DNA from: Bacillus australimaris
GTDB taxonomy: Bacteria > Bacillota > Bacilli > Bacillales > Bacillaceae
Direction of reading: 5' to 3'
Assembly: GCF_001307105.1 (NCBI RefSeq)
Contig: NZ_LGYN01000023.1
Location: 124,001 to 188,000, forward strand
Length of the DNA stretch: 64,000 bases
Part shown: in pieces, positions 38,956-47,490 of the stretch
Position numbering within the stretch: position 1 is the first letter of the stretch
Layout: every line of letters starts with the position of its first letter
Position numbers and translations under genes: made by a program
The notes under the pieces: generated by a model
Database searches by the model: none
Told to the model about the DNA's origin: nothing
What the model saw: only the letters and a program-made list of their open reading frames with translations

Positions 38956-39210
38956 CTATTTTTGCTGATCGGACTCTTGCGCCATTTTTCGAATAAAGGC
39001 TTCAATGGACTCAACAAATAAAGCATATTCTTTCATTTGTTTATACGTATCTGACAGCTTCTCTTTTACTTCTTCCTGCTCTAAAGAAGGTTCACCGAGA
39101 ATAGATTGAACTTGAATGAGCAATTCTTTATATTCTTCACGTTTATCTTCAACATGATCTGCCATTGTCTCCAAGCGTTTTCTAGTCGTCGGCTGCTGTT
39201 TTGAATTCAA
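38956..39210 (-). CDS. ywdA: YwdA, small helical protein of unknown function
   Basis: An 84-residue, charged, coiled-coil-like protein (DHVEDKREEYKELLIQVQ, EVKEKLSDTYKQMKEYA). No signal peptide or membrane helix. TTG start behind AAAAGGGG. In B. subtilis ywdA lies directly beside sacA; here an inserted pair of genes separates them. Function unknown. Confidence 0.85.
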   Translation of the reverse strand: MNSKQQPTTRKRLETMADHVEDKREEYKELLIQVQSILGEPSLEQEEVKEKLSDTYKQMKEYALFVESIEAFIRKMAQESDQQK

Positions 39211-39393
39211 GTAAACAACCCCTTTTTTGTCCTACCGCATTTGGATAAACGTCAGCCTCAGCTGTATATATTTTAAAATGATACCATAATTCCATCTATT
39301 ATCATATATGTAAAACGTCATCAAACCGCTTCAGGCCAACCTTGTATATACACGCTATAGGCTCTTAGATACAGGCTGATCTCACTAGAAAAA

Positions 39394-39412
39394 AGCAGAT
39401 CATGGATCTGCT
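39394..39412 (-). terminator. Terminator of the ACS-type MFS gene
   Basis: Leftward, AGCAGATC-CAT-GATCTGCT followed by TTTTTT. Confidence 0.85.
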
Positions 39413-39427
39413 CAGATTGTAGAGAAA

Positions 39428-40768
39428 TTATTTTTCAAGCCCGATTTCCCCTATTTCCTTCTGACTCTTTAAGCCAGTTCTTTTTTGCTCAAATTTCATT
39501 GCTAATACTAATATAAAAGCGATCATTAAAATAATACTTAAGAAAATCAAACCGGCTTGCATTTTTCCTGTAGCATCTTTTAGCCATCCGACTGCATAAG
39601 GGCCAACAAAACCTCCTAGACTTCCAATTGAATTAATGACTGCAATCCCAACAGCTACTGTGGCTGGACTCAATATCATAGTGGGTAATGACCAAAAAGG
39701 ACCTTTAAAACAATACATGGCTGCCAATGAAATGGTGATGAAAATCATTGCAATAAATGGATTGGACACCATTCCTACACTAAGTAACGTTAAACCAGAT
39801 ACGAGTAACGGCAAAGCTGTGTGAATACGTCTTTCACCAGTTCGATCTGAACGTCTTGACCAGTAATTCATGACGATTGAAGCAATAATATAAGGGATTG
39901 TAGCAATGAAGCCGATCTGGGTGTTTGTTAAATAGCTAGATAATCCTTTAATAATTTGAGGCATCCAATAACCAACACCCAGTGTACCTGCAGTATATAC
40001 AAAGTAAATTAAGGAGAGGTACCACAGTTTAGGATCAGTCAAAGCCGTCTTATGACTAGAGGTTTGTTGGCCTTGCTTTTCTCTTAGCTCCTCATCCTTT
40101 CTTAATTCTGAAATCAACCAATTTTTTTCTTCGGCTGTTAACCACTTTGCTTGTTCAGGCCTGTCTGTTAAGTAGAAATACGTTACAAACCCTAAAATAA
40201 CAGCAGGGGCGCCTTCGATAATAAACATCCAACGCCATCCAGGTACATTCATCCAATGAATATGATCAATAATCAAGGTAGAAACGGGAGCTCCTATAAT
40301 ATAAGAAACAGCGATTGCCGTCATAAACATCGCAATTGTACTTGCTCTTTCTTTAGCTCGGAACCAATAAGTCAGGTATAGAATAATTCCTGGAAATAGA
40401 CCTGCCTCTGCTATTCCAAGAAGGAATCTAATGATATAGAGCTGGGTAGCATTCTGAGCAAACCCAGTTGCCATAGAGATAATTCCCCAAGTAAAGAGTA
40501 TCCTAGTAATCCAAACTCTTGCCCCAAATTTTTGCATTAAAATATTACTTGGTACTTCAAAGAGAAAATAACCAATAAAAAAAATACCTGTCACAAGACC
40601 AAACATTTTACTTGTTAGTCCTAGTGCTTCATTCATTTCCAATGCTGCATATCCCACATTTGCCCTGTCTAGATAAGAAATAATATAGAGTAAAAATAGT
40701 AACGGGATTATTCTTCGTGTCACCTTTCGAATTGTCTTCTTTTCGAAATTCAAATGAGCATTTTCCAA
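39428..40768 (-). CDS. MFS transporter, anion:cation symporter (ACS) family
   Basis: A 446-residue, 12-helix carrier. The start (TRRIIPLLFLLYIISYLDRANVGYAAL, read in parts) and the motif EAGLFPGIILYLTYWFRAKERA are hallmarks of the tartrate/phthalate/4-hydroxyphenylacetate ACS group. It likely imports an organic anion for the amidohydrolase encoded upstream. TTG start behind AAAAGGAGG. A perfect cre lies just upstream. The pair is an insertion between ywdA and sacA relative to B. subtilis. Substrate unknown. Confidence 0.88.
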   Translation of the reverse strand: MENAHLNFEKKTIRKVTRRIIPLLFLLYIISYLDRANVGYAALEMNEALGLTSKMFGLVTGIFFIGYFLFEVPSNILMQKFGARVWITRILFTWGIISMATGFAQNATQLYIIRFLLGIAEAGLFPGIILYLTYWFRAKERASTIAMFMTAIAVSYIIGAPVSTLIIDHIHWMNVPGWRWMFIIEGAPAVILGFVTYFYLTDRPEQAKWLTAEEKNWLISELRKDEELREKQGQQTSSHKTALTDPKLWYLSLIYFVYTAGTLGVGYWMPQIIKGLSSYLTNTQIGFIATIPYIIASIVMNYWSRRSDRTGERRIHTALPLLVSGLTLLSVGMVSNPFIAMIFITISLAAMYCFKGPFWSLPTMILSPATVAVGIAVINSIGSLGGFVGPYAVGWLKDATGKMQAGLIFLSIILMIAFILVLAMKFEQKRTGLKSQKEIGEIGLEK

Positions 40769-40804
40769 TCAAATTCCTCCTTTTAAAATAATAAAAAGAA
40801 ATTT

Positions 40805-40818
40805 TGATAACGCTTACA
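40805..40818. promoter_or_regulatory. Perfect cre site upstream of the ACS-type MFS gene
   Basis: TGATAACGCTTACA fits TGWNANCGNTNWCA at every fixed position, 36 bp before the TTG start. Confidence 0.8.
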
Positions 40819-40835
40819 TTTATTTAAAAAATAAA

Positions 40836-40876
40836 GAGATACTCTTACGATTCTGTAAGATGTGTAAGAGTATCTC
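40836..40876 (-). terminator. Terminator between amidohydrolase and MFS genes
   Basis: GAGATACTCTTAC pairs perfectly with GTAAGAGTATCTC (13 bp) across a 15-base loop, then leftward TTTATTTTTT. It lies between the two genes, so the MFS is at least partly transcribed from its own promoter. Confidence 0.8.
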
Positions 40877-40968
40877 CATTTACCCTTCTGTTGTTTCCTC
40901 AAGACAGCGAACAAAATTAAATACATCAAATCTGGTCATAAAACTTTCTTTCATCGTGTTAAAAACGT

Positions 40969-42057
40969 TTATTTCCAACTAGAAACGCTCTCAATGTCTG
41001 GTATACCGTTAAATATTAAGTGTTTCGGTTGATAATGAATGTTACCTAACACCGTTTCTCCATCTACATCGGGAAAAGCAGTCTCAGTAGAAGTAGAATC
41101 TAGAACCACAAGATTATTTGGAGTAAAAGTAAAATCGTCAATTCCTAACAATTTAGGAGCTGTTACCAGAACTGTTCTAAAAGCTTCATCTCGAGACAGT
41201 CCACCTACAATCATTTTAGAAATGATGTAGCTCATGTTATAAACAGGGTATTTTCTCCATGACGCGCTTGTTAAATCTGTACTGATAGTATCTGGTTTTA
41301 TTCCCTCAGCTAAGCATTTATAAAAAACATTCCAATTAAAGTGTTTTCTACCGTGACCGATATCTAATACTATTCCTCTTTCCACTGCAGCTATAAATTC
41401 TTTCTTTACTTTTCCGCCAGTATTTAACACGTTCCCATCCCTTCCTTGAAATGGATGAGTAAGAATGTCCCCTTTATTAAAATATTGTGTTACCTCTTCA
41501 ATATCTAGTTTAGTTTCAGTTAAATGAACCATCATTCGTAAATCAGTTCGATCGGCTGCTTCTCTTGCTAAACGTAATAAAGACCGGTCAGTCGTTATGT
41601 CCACCTGACCTAAGCGAATCTTAATTCCTAATAAACGATCATCAGCTAAAGAAGCAACTTCAACAATTCGATCCAATGAAATATTTTCTGGCTTGGTTGG
41701 GTTAGGGTTAGGGTGATTGGTTAGCCCTTCTGGTAAGGCTGATAACCAAGAACGTACTGTTAACGGGCTGTTTGCCCAATAACGATTTGCTTCCTCCCAT
41801 CCGTCATAGCCAAAAGTACCTGCGTCCCCAACTGTAGTTACTCCTGAGGAGAGATATTGTTTATCTGTCACACCGATTTCTGCTCCAGGTGCCCATAAAT
41901 GACAATGAAAATCGACTAACCCCGGTACGATTACGCTAGATTCAGATAAATGAATATCCCGATCATCCTCTTGAGTAACTGATATTCTTGTAGACTTATT
42001 TGGAATGAACCCCTTTTCTGACCAAATAGAACCGCCTTTAAAATTCCATACTCCCAT
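40969..42057 (-). CDS. Amidohydrolase/deacetylase family metalloenzyme (Atu3266/EF0837 type)
   Basis: A 362-residue TIM-barrel metallohydrolase. VDFHCHLWAPG supplies the HxH ligands near residue 48, GVTTVGDAGTFG follows, LLGIKIRLGQ holds the candidate carboxylated Lys, MVHLTE and THPFQG hold the two His ligands, and TISTDLTS the catalytic Asp. This pattern fits the subgroup that cleaves N-acetyl or O-acetyl-mandelate-like compounds, not true dihydroorotase. ATG behind AAGGGGTG with 7-base spacing; the longer frame adds 12 residues. Beside an anion-type MFS; the natural substrate is unknown. Confidence 0.85.
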   Translation of the reverse strand: MGVWNFKGGSIWSEKGFIPNKSTRISVTQEDDRDIHLSESSVIVPGLVDFHCHLWAPGAEIGVTDKQYLSSGVTTVGDAGTFGYDGWEEANRYWANSPLTVRSWLSALPEGLTNHPNPNPTKPENISLDRIVEVASLADDRLLGIKIRLGQVDITTDRSLLRLAREAADRTDLRMMVHLTETKLDIEEVTQYFNKGDILTHPFQGRDGNVLNTGGKVKKEFIAAVERGIVLDIGHGRKHFNWNVFYKCLAEGIKPDTISTDLTSASWRKYPVYNMSYIISKMIVGGLSRDEAFRTVLVTAPKLLGIDDFTFTPNNLVVLDSTSTETAFPDVDGETVLGNIHYQPKHLIFNGIPDIESVSSWK

Positions 42058-42142
42058 GTAAATACACCCCTTCTTTTTGGATAGTGGAAACAATCAACTC
42101 AGTAGAATTTTTAATTTATTCACTGCCATACACAAACCAATA

Positions 42143-42156
42143 AGATAGCGCTTTCA
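42143..42156. promoter_or_regulatory. cre-like site upstream of the amidohydrolase
   Basis: AGATAGCGCTTTCA matches the cre consensus except at the first base; 86 bp before the start codon. Confidence 0.65.
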
Positions 42157-42159
42157 AAA

Positions 42160-42390
42160 TTGAAATTAATGAATGACGCAACCTCTATCTCCGAGATATT
42201 GATCAATCATTTGTAACAACTTTCATTCTAGAGACAGAACCTCAATTAAAATTTATCTCACGTAATAAAAATTACTATTTTTTATATAATAGTCATATTT
42301 ATTACCAATAATTTAAATGTATATTATCACTCATAATTAATAAAGTAAACCTTTTTAATAAAGAAAAGCAGTTAAATGAAAACGAAAAGT
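42160..42390. other. AT-rich spacer with no gene seen
   Basis: This stretch between the amidohydrolase promoter region and the glutamate-synthase-like remnant has frequent stops in all frames. I find no gene, RNA or clear hairpin in it. It is the junction of an apparent insertion. Confidence 0.5.
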
Positions 42391-42393
42391 TAA

Positions 42394-42645
42394 GCAAATG
42401 GTGGAATTGATGGCGAGGAAGATGTAGACGTTGGTTACCATTGGTTCAAGAGCAAAAAAACAATGAAAATAAACATTCCACTTATGATCAGTGGAATGTT
42501 CTATGGCACTGCACTTATTGAAGAAGTAAGACTTTCTTTGGCTGAAGCAGCTCATAATGTCGAAACAGCGATGAATCATGGGGAAGGTGCTTTAACAGGA
42601 CGTGCCCGTGAAGTGATGGGGCTAAAGAAAAACGAGGTGCGGTAA
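42394..42645 (+). pseudogene. Remnant of an FMN-binding glutamate-synthase-like gene
   Basis: An open stretch of 83 codons (from just after a TAA) reads GIDGEEDVDVGYHWFKSK, then KINIPLMISGMFYGTAL and AEAAHNVETAMNHGEGAL. The order of IPLMISGM-YGTALxEEVRLxLAEAA and the (N/S)GEG motif matches the FMN-binding alpha/beta-barrel of glutamate-synthase-like proteins (GltB/YerD superfamily), which normally exceed 450 residues. Both ends are missing; after GEGAL the sequence no longer fits the family and its last codons are the sacA terminator. No ribosome binding site precedes it. Therefore a decayed fragment, not a working gene. Confidence 0.6.
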
Positions 42646-42670
42646 TGGAGTACCCAATATCCCGCACCTC
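42634..42670 (-). terminator. sacA terminator
   Basis: Leftward, GAGGTGCGG pairs with CCGCACCTC (9 bp), followed by GTTTTTCTTT. It overlaps the last codons of the remnant read on the other strand. Confidence 0.8.
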
Positions 42671-42709
42671 AATTATCTGATGGAGAAATGCTACAACACA
42701 CCTTCTCTA

Positions 42710-44161
42710 TCAATCTTCTCTTTGTAAATGCCATGTCTTCAATTTCAGCTTTGTTTCATTTCTTCCACTGATGGAGATTGATTTATTTCCCGGGGAAGGA
42801 AAGTAACGTGCAGTAAAGACTTCTCGGCCTCCGTTTACAAAAATCTCAATCGACGACGCATCAATAAAGATATGAAGGTCGTGTAATTCTTGTATTGCTA
42901 CTTCTCGAATTTCCTTTGATCGATCTTCGAATCGATCCCGCTCTAAAGTCAGTCTTCCCTCATCTTTATCATAAATGATCCGGGCAGCCGCTCGAATACA
43001 GCATTCAAATCCCTTTTGTGTGTCAATTTGATCAATGTATATCTCTGCGCTCGTAATATCATCTACAGGGATGGATTGAACAGAGCGTTTGATATGAAAA
43101 ACATGCTCTTGTTCATTCGTCCGCATTGCTTGAAGCTCAGTGACTGGTTTTTGAATCAGATGTCCGTCATCATCCAAATGGAGCTCTCTCGGAATCGTCA
43201 AACAATGTATCCATTGATAAGAAATCGTCGGATGATGCTCATCTCCTTGATCGGGAACACCCATCCATCCGATTAAAAGGCGTCTGCCTGATTCGTCTTG
43301 AAAGGTTTGCTGCGCATAGAAATCAAAGCCGCGATCGAGCTCCTCAAACGCTCCGTGTGTATATTGATAAGAACGATCATCCAATGTGCCAACAAAATAG
43401 CCTGATTGATGTGTATTGTGATATTTTAAGCCATCAGGCTTGAGTCCTTGCGGCGACACAATCAATACATCCCGGCCGTCTAATTCAAATAGATCTGGGC
43501 ATTCCCACATATAGCCGAAATTGTCTAACCCATTTTTTCCACTGCCTGCAATCGTGCCTTGAAATGTCCAATTGTCTAATGTATCAGAGGTAAACAAGAC
43601 CAGATGTCCTTTCAGGTCTAAGCTTTGTGCACCAAGGACCATGTACCACTGGCCATTTCGCTTCCATACCTTCGGATCACGAAAATGGGCGGTGAATCCT
43701 TCCGGCAGCGTCGCCACGACACCTTTTTTCTGAAAGTGAATGCCATCCTCTGAAACAGCTAAACATTGATACGTCTCACGGTTTCCTTGTTCATCCCGAA
43801 CGTTTCCAGTGTACATCACATACATGTGTCCGTCGTCTATAAATGCACTGCCAGAATAACAGCCGTTTTGATCAAACCAATCACTTGGAGCAAGGGCAGC
43901 TTCTTCATGCTTCCAATTGACTAGATCTGTTGATGTGTAATGCCCCCAAAATTTTGAACCGTGTCCCGTTTTGAATGGCTGCCACTGATAAAAGACGTGG
44001 TAAATGCCTTTCCACTGGATCAACCCATTTGGGTCATTTAAAAGACCAACTGGCGGCATCAAATGAAAATGCTGCCGGTACACATCTTTTTTTACCAAAT
44101 GCTCATAGTTTCGAATACGTTCTGCTACCTTTTGACGAAGTACTGCGTCAATTGTTGTCAT
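42710..44161 (-). CDS. sacA: Sucrose-6-phosphate hydrolase SacA
   Basis: A 483-residue GH32 enzyme that splits sucrose-6-phosphate to glucose-6-phosphate and fructose in the cytoplasm. The three acidic residues are seen in LNDPNG (nucleophile, near residue 41), FRDPKVW and WECPDLF (acid/base, near 217); a C-terminal beta-sandwich carries IFVNGGREVFT. ATG chosen 11 bases after AAGGAG; the GTG four codons earlier overlaps that site. Encoded 19 bases after sacP, in the same transcript. Confidence 0.96.
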   Translation of the reverse strand: MTTIDAVLRQKVAERIRNYEHLVKKDVYRQHFHLMPPVGLLNDPNGLIQWKGIYHVFYQWQPFKTGHGSKFWGHYTSTDLVNWKHEEAALAPSDWFDQNGCYSGSAFIDDGHMYVMYTGNVRDEQGNRETYQCLAVSEDGIHFQKKGVVATLPEGFTAHFRDPKVWKRNGQWYMVLGAQSLDLKGHLVLFTSDTLDNWTFQGTIAGSGKNGLDNFGYMWECPDLFELDGRDVLIVSPQGLKPDGLKYHNTHQSGYFVGTLDDRSYQYTHGAFEELDRGFDFYAQQTFQDESGRRLLIGWMGVPDQGDEHHPTISYQWIHCLTIPRELHLDDDGHLIQKPVTELQAMRTNEQEHVFHIKRSVQSIPVDDITSAEIYIDQIDTQKGFECCIRAAARIIYDKDEGRLTLERDRFEDRSKEIREVAIQELHDLHIFIDASSIEIFVNGGREVFTARYFPSPGNKSISISGRNETKLKLKTWHLQRED

Positions 44162-44180
44162 AATTGTGACCACTCCTTGA

Positions 44181-45569
44181 TTATTTTTCGACTTCTTTTA
44201 CTTTAAAGATAATGGTGAGAATAAATGAAACAGCGACAGCTATTAACATACCAATCATATAATTCACCACATTCTGTAAACCGAATGGTGCTGCAATCGC
44301 AATCATCGGAATACCTGTTAAACCGTAAGCGTTGGCGGCTACCTTCGTGAAGACAACGAATGCCCCGCCTAATGCGCCACCAATCATCGCCGCAATAAAA
44401 GGTTTACGATAGCGGAGGTTGACTCCGAATATGACAGGCTCGGTAATTCCTAAGAAAGCCGAGAAAGCAGCAGGGAGTGCAATTTCTTTTGTTTTTGCAC
44501 GTTTGGCTAAGAAAAAGACAGCAAGCCCTGCTCCGCCTTGCGCGACGTTGGACATTGCCCAGATTGGCAGCAAATAGTTACGTCCAATATCATTCAGCAA
44601 GCCTGCTTCAATCGCATGGAAGCTATGATGAACCCCTGTGAGCACAATTAAAGAATAGGCACCGCCGAAAATGAGTCCTGCTAAGAACCCTGCATGGTCA
44701 TAAATAAATGTCAGTGCATTCGAAATTCCTGTACCGAGCATTCTTCCAAGCGGTCCAACTGCAATAAACGTCACAAATCCAGTCACGATCACCGTCACAA
44801 ACGGGGTCACAAGTAAATCAATACTATTCGGAACCACTTTTCTTAAATTCTTCTCAACAAGACACATGATATAGACTGTCAGTAAGACTGGAATGACGGT
44901 TCCTTGATAACCCAGAAGGGCAATATCAAAATTGAATAAATGCATATACTCTGGTTTCGCATCCGTCAGTCCCCACGGATTGAGCAGACTTGGGTGAATC
45001 ATAATCCCCCCAATAACGGCTCCTAAATACGGGTTTCCACCAAACTCTTTTGCTGCACTGACCCCAATTAATATCGGCAAAATGATAAAGGCTGCACTTG
45101 AGAACATATCAAGCATTTGGAAGATCGCAGAGCTTGGGTCTACCCATTTGAAGGCTTTCATCATGCCTAACAGGCCCATTAATAAACCGCTTGCTACAAT
45201 TGCCGGAATGATCGGTACAAAAATATTCGATAACGTTTTAGCAAAACGGGCAAGTGGATTCATTTTTTGTTTCACTGCTTCATCATGGCTGACAGGCTTT
45301 TGTTTCTCGTCGTCTGCCTCAAGACCGATCTCACTGGCAAATGGCTCATACACCTTGTTGACAGATCCCGTTCCTAAAATGATCTGAAATTGTCCTGAAC
45401 TTGAGAATGCCCCTTTCACTCCTTCAAGTTCTTCAATGGCATCTTTGTCAATCAAATCCTCATCTTTCACCACCAATCTGAGTCTTGTTGCACAATGCGT
45501 GGCACTGATGACATTTTCCTTGCCGCCTAATCGTTTTGTTAATTCTTTGGCTGTTCTTTGATAATCCAT
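44181..45569 (-). CDS. sacP: PTS sucrose-specific EIIBC component SacP
   Basis: A 462-residue PTS permease that imports and phosphorylates sucrose. The EIIB domain (1-~85) has ISATHCATRLRLVVKD with the phosphorylated Cys near residue 26. The EIIC domain (~105-462) has 10 hydrophobic segments with GVHHSFHAIEAGLL and SAFLGITEPVIFGVNLRY. No EIIA domain is fused, as in B. subtilis SacP. GGAGGAG precedes the ATG. Expression depends on the SacT/RAT switch in its leader. Confidence 0.96.
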   Translation of the reverse strand: MDYQRTAKELTKRLGGKENVISATHCATRLRLVVKDEDLIDKDAIEELEGVKGAFSSSGQFQIILGTGSVNKVYEPFASEIGLEADDEKQKPVSHDEAVKQKMNPLARFAKTLSNIFVPIIPAIVASGLLMGLLGMMKAFKWVDPSSAIFQMLDMFSSAAFIILPILIGVSAAKEFGGNPYLGAVIGGIMIHPSLLNPWGLTDAKPEYMHLFNFDIALLGYQGTVIPVLLTVYIMCLVEKNLRKVVPNSIDLLVTPFVTVIVTGFVTFIAVGPLGRMLGTGISNALTFIYDHAGFLAGLIFGGAYSLIVLTGVHHSFHAIEAGLLNDIGRNYLLPIWAMSNVAQGGAGLAVFFLAKRAKTKEIALPAAFSAFLGITEPVIFGVNLRYRKPFIAAMIGGALGGAFVVFTKVAANAYGLTGIPMIAIAAPFGLQNVVNYMIGMLIAVAVSFILTIIFKVKEVEK

Positions 45570-45599
45570 GATGTTGTCTCCTCCTTTTTTAAAACAAAA

Positions 45600-45665
45600 A
45601 AGACCTAAAATTCACCAACGATCAAAGGACATACACGTCCCCTCGTTACGCAAATTTTAGGTCTT
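45600..45665 (-). terminator. SacT-controlled leader terminator of sacPA
   Basis: AAGACCTAAAATT pairs with AATTTTAGGTCTT (13 bp), followed leftward by TTTTTTGTTTT. It lies between the promoter and sacP, and its upstream arm is shared with the RAT sequence. Confidence 0.92.
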
Positions 45666-45687
45666 GCCTGCCTGACAGTCACAATCC
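45652..45687 (-). promoter_or_regulatory. Ribonucleic antiterminator (RAT) of sacPA
   Basis: Read leftward, GGATTGTGACTG... CAGGCAAGACCTAAAATT is the classical BglG/SacT-family RAT. It overlaps the 5' arm of the terminator; dimeric SacT binding to it would stop the terminator from folding. Confidence 0.92.
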
Positions 45688-45702
45688 CGCGATATCAAAT
45701 TT

Positions 45703-45716
45703 TGATGACGCTTTCA
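45703..45716. promoter_or_regulatory. cre-like site in the sacP promoter region
   Basis: TGATGACGCTTTCA matches the cre consensus except at one fixed base, just upstream of the RAT. It fits catabolite repression of sucrose genes. Confidence 0.6.
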
Positions 45717-45825
45717 TCATAGTATAAGACTGTGACATGCGTCAACCTCTTTTTTCGAATCCAATGACCCATATACACTAGTACGAGTAGTGTGCATAAA
45801 AAAAGCCTGCATGCAGGCATCACCA

Positions 45826-46659
45826 TTAAACCAATTCGGCCTCCTGCAGACGCTGGACATGCAGCGTGATGTAGCCGATCTCCGAGTCAGGGAGATGAAG
45901 TCCATATTCAGCTTTTAACAAATCAGCGAGTCCAAGTGCACACTGGTAAGCCGTATCATACTTTGTTTGGATAAAAATCAGCATGTCATCGTCCATCACT
46001 TGAAATGCTTCATTCGATTCCAACCTGCCTAATGCATACCTCAAATGTGTCACAAGTCGCTGATAGGAAATACTATTCTCATCAATTGAATGTTGAAAAT
46101 AGGTTTCAATATGCTCGATCATTTCTTTGATCATCGTTGTATATTTTACGGTTTTTTTCATGGACTCCGTATTCATTTTGGCCGTATGAATATGAAGTGC
46201 CACATATCCTGCCTCATCGTCCGGCAGTTCAACCCCAAGCCGCTCCTTTACATAACGAATGGCATACTTTCCGATCTCATATTCCTGCTTATATAAGACT
46301 TTGATCTCACCAAGCAATTTATTATATAACACAATGCCTTTTTGAAGGCGTTCAATGGCGAAGGACAGATGGTCAGTCAGTGATATGTGGATATGATCAC
46401 TGAGAGGCATCATCAGTTCACCCTCTGCATAACTGATGATATGCTCGGCCACCTCAATATGCGCTTCTGGCAATGTGGCAAGAATTTGTTTGAATTTCTC
46501 ATTTTCTTCACGCACAACAAAGATTTTCTCTATTTTATGAACGGGAATGACGTCATTTTTCCCCTTCTGAAAAGCAATTCCGGGACCCATCACAATTTTC
46601 TCCTGATCACCCTCCTTCACAACCACTGCATTGTTATTCAATATTTTATATATCTTCAC
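45826..46659 (-). CDS. sacT: SacT, BglG-family transcription antiterminator
   Basis: A 277-residue RNA-binding antiterminator for sacPA. Residues 1-55 form the CAT RNA-binding domain ([26 protein letters not shown]); two PTS regulation domains follow, PRD1 (~65-170, with [13 protein letters not shown] and [10 protein letters not shown]) and PRD2 (~175-277, with LVTHLRYAL and [11 protein letters not shown]). The PRD histidines for PTS phosphorylation are in place. GTG start behind GAGAGGA. It lies directly upstream of the sacP leader. Confidence 0.95.
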   Translation of the reverse strand: MKIYKILNNNAVVVKEGDQEKIVMGPGIAFQKGKNDVIPVHKIEKIFVVREENEKFKQILATLPEAHIEVAEHIISYAEGELMMPLSDHIHISLTDHLSFAIERLQKGIVLYNKLLGEIKVLYKQEYEIGKYAIRYVKERLGVELPDDEAGYVALHIHTAKMNTESMKKTVKYTTMIKEMIEHIETYFQHSIDENSISYQRLVTHLRYALGRLESNEAFQVMDDDMLIFIQTKYDTAYQCALGLADLLKAEYGLHLPDSEIGYITLHVQRLQEAELV

Positions 46660-46711
46660 GGGGTATCCTCTCCCACCAGATAACGTTTCTTATGTGGGAT
46701 TTTACCCTGTT

Positions 46712-46990
46712 TCACTGCTTCTGTAAAGGTAAGTACGGACCCGCTCGCGCCTCTCTCGTCTTCTTCTTACTCAGCATCATCAGACTTTGCTGAAACTGTT
46801 TCTCTGTCCTGCGTTTCTTCTTATTTAATTCTGCCAGCTTCTCTAGCTCTCTCTCTTCCACTGCTTGAAAGAAACCAGCATCCACTGCGGCAGCCTGAAA
46901 TCCTTGCTTCTTCATCATCACACCAGGATTCACAAGCACATTCATCATGAAACCAAACCATACACTTAACCAGTTTTTTAATGTCTTCAC
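46712..46990 (-). CDS. ywcI: YwcI, small basic protein of unknown function
   Basis: A 92-residue, very basic protein with an N-terminal hydrophobic/aromatic segment (WLSVWFGFMMNVLVNPG) and a charged helical remainder rich in Lys and Gln. It matches YwcI in position (between sacT and vpr), size and ending (ARAGPYL). GTG start with GGAGGG 7 bases upstream. Function unknown. Confidence 0.8.
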   Translation of the reverse strand: MKTLKNWLSVWFGFMMNVLVNPGVMMKKQGFQAAAVDAGFFQAVEERELEKLAELNKKKRRTEKQFQQSLMMLSKKKTREARAGPYLPLQKQ

Positions 46991-47167
46991 TGAACATCCC
47001 TCCGCTTTTCTTAGAATCTAGCAGTTCTAGCAAAACAACTGCTCCTATCATATCCCGAGAAAATAGAGAGGTTTGTCACAATCTGGGTGAAAAAACAAAC
47101 TAGTTTTCAGAAGTTTTGTTGAAAAGTGCAGAAGAAGATCATGTGACTAGAAGTTTCAATGAAAATT

Positions 47168-47442
47168 TTATTCACACACTATCCCAAAGATAAGCACATC
47201 TTATCAACAGGTTTTATCCACATATCAACATCCCCTTACTAGATTTTGTGTATGTGAATTTTTTATTTTCCATATATATATCTAAAAAATTGAGTTATCA
47301 ACAACCCTTTGTGCATAAGTGCGACTTTATAAACAAAATAGTTCTTTTTCACTATGTAAAATAAGACCATTTTAGTAAAGGAATTGTTTTCAACGTATTG
47401 AATACTTAATAACGGGCAGTGAATCTTTCCTATTTATCCACA
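47168..47442. promoter_or_regulatory. DnaA-box cluster in the ywcI-vpr intergenic region
   Basis: Four exact matches to TTATNCACA: 47168 (TTATTCACA), 47214 and 47434 (both TTATCCACA), and 47310-47318 on the other strand (TTATGCACA). Three one-mismatch copies lie at 47201 and 47295 (TTATCAACA) and 47327 (TTATAAACA). All but one point rightward. The same intergenic region in B. subtilis is a known DnaA-box cluster. The 500-bp gap otherwise holds AT-rich DNA and presumably the vpr promoter. Confidence 0.8.
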
Positions 47443-47490
47443 CAACGAAAGGCTATCTCCCTAAAAACACAGCTAGAAAGGGGAAAATTA

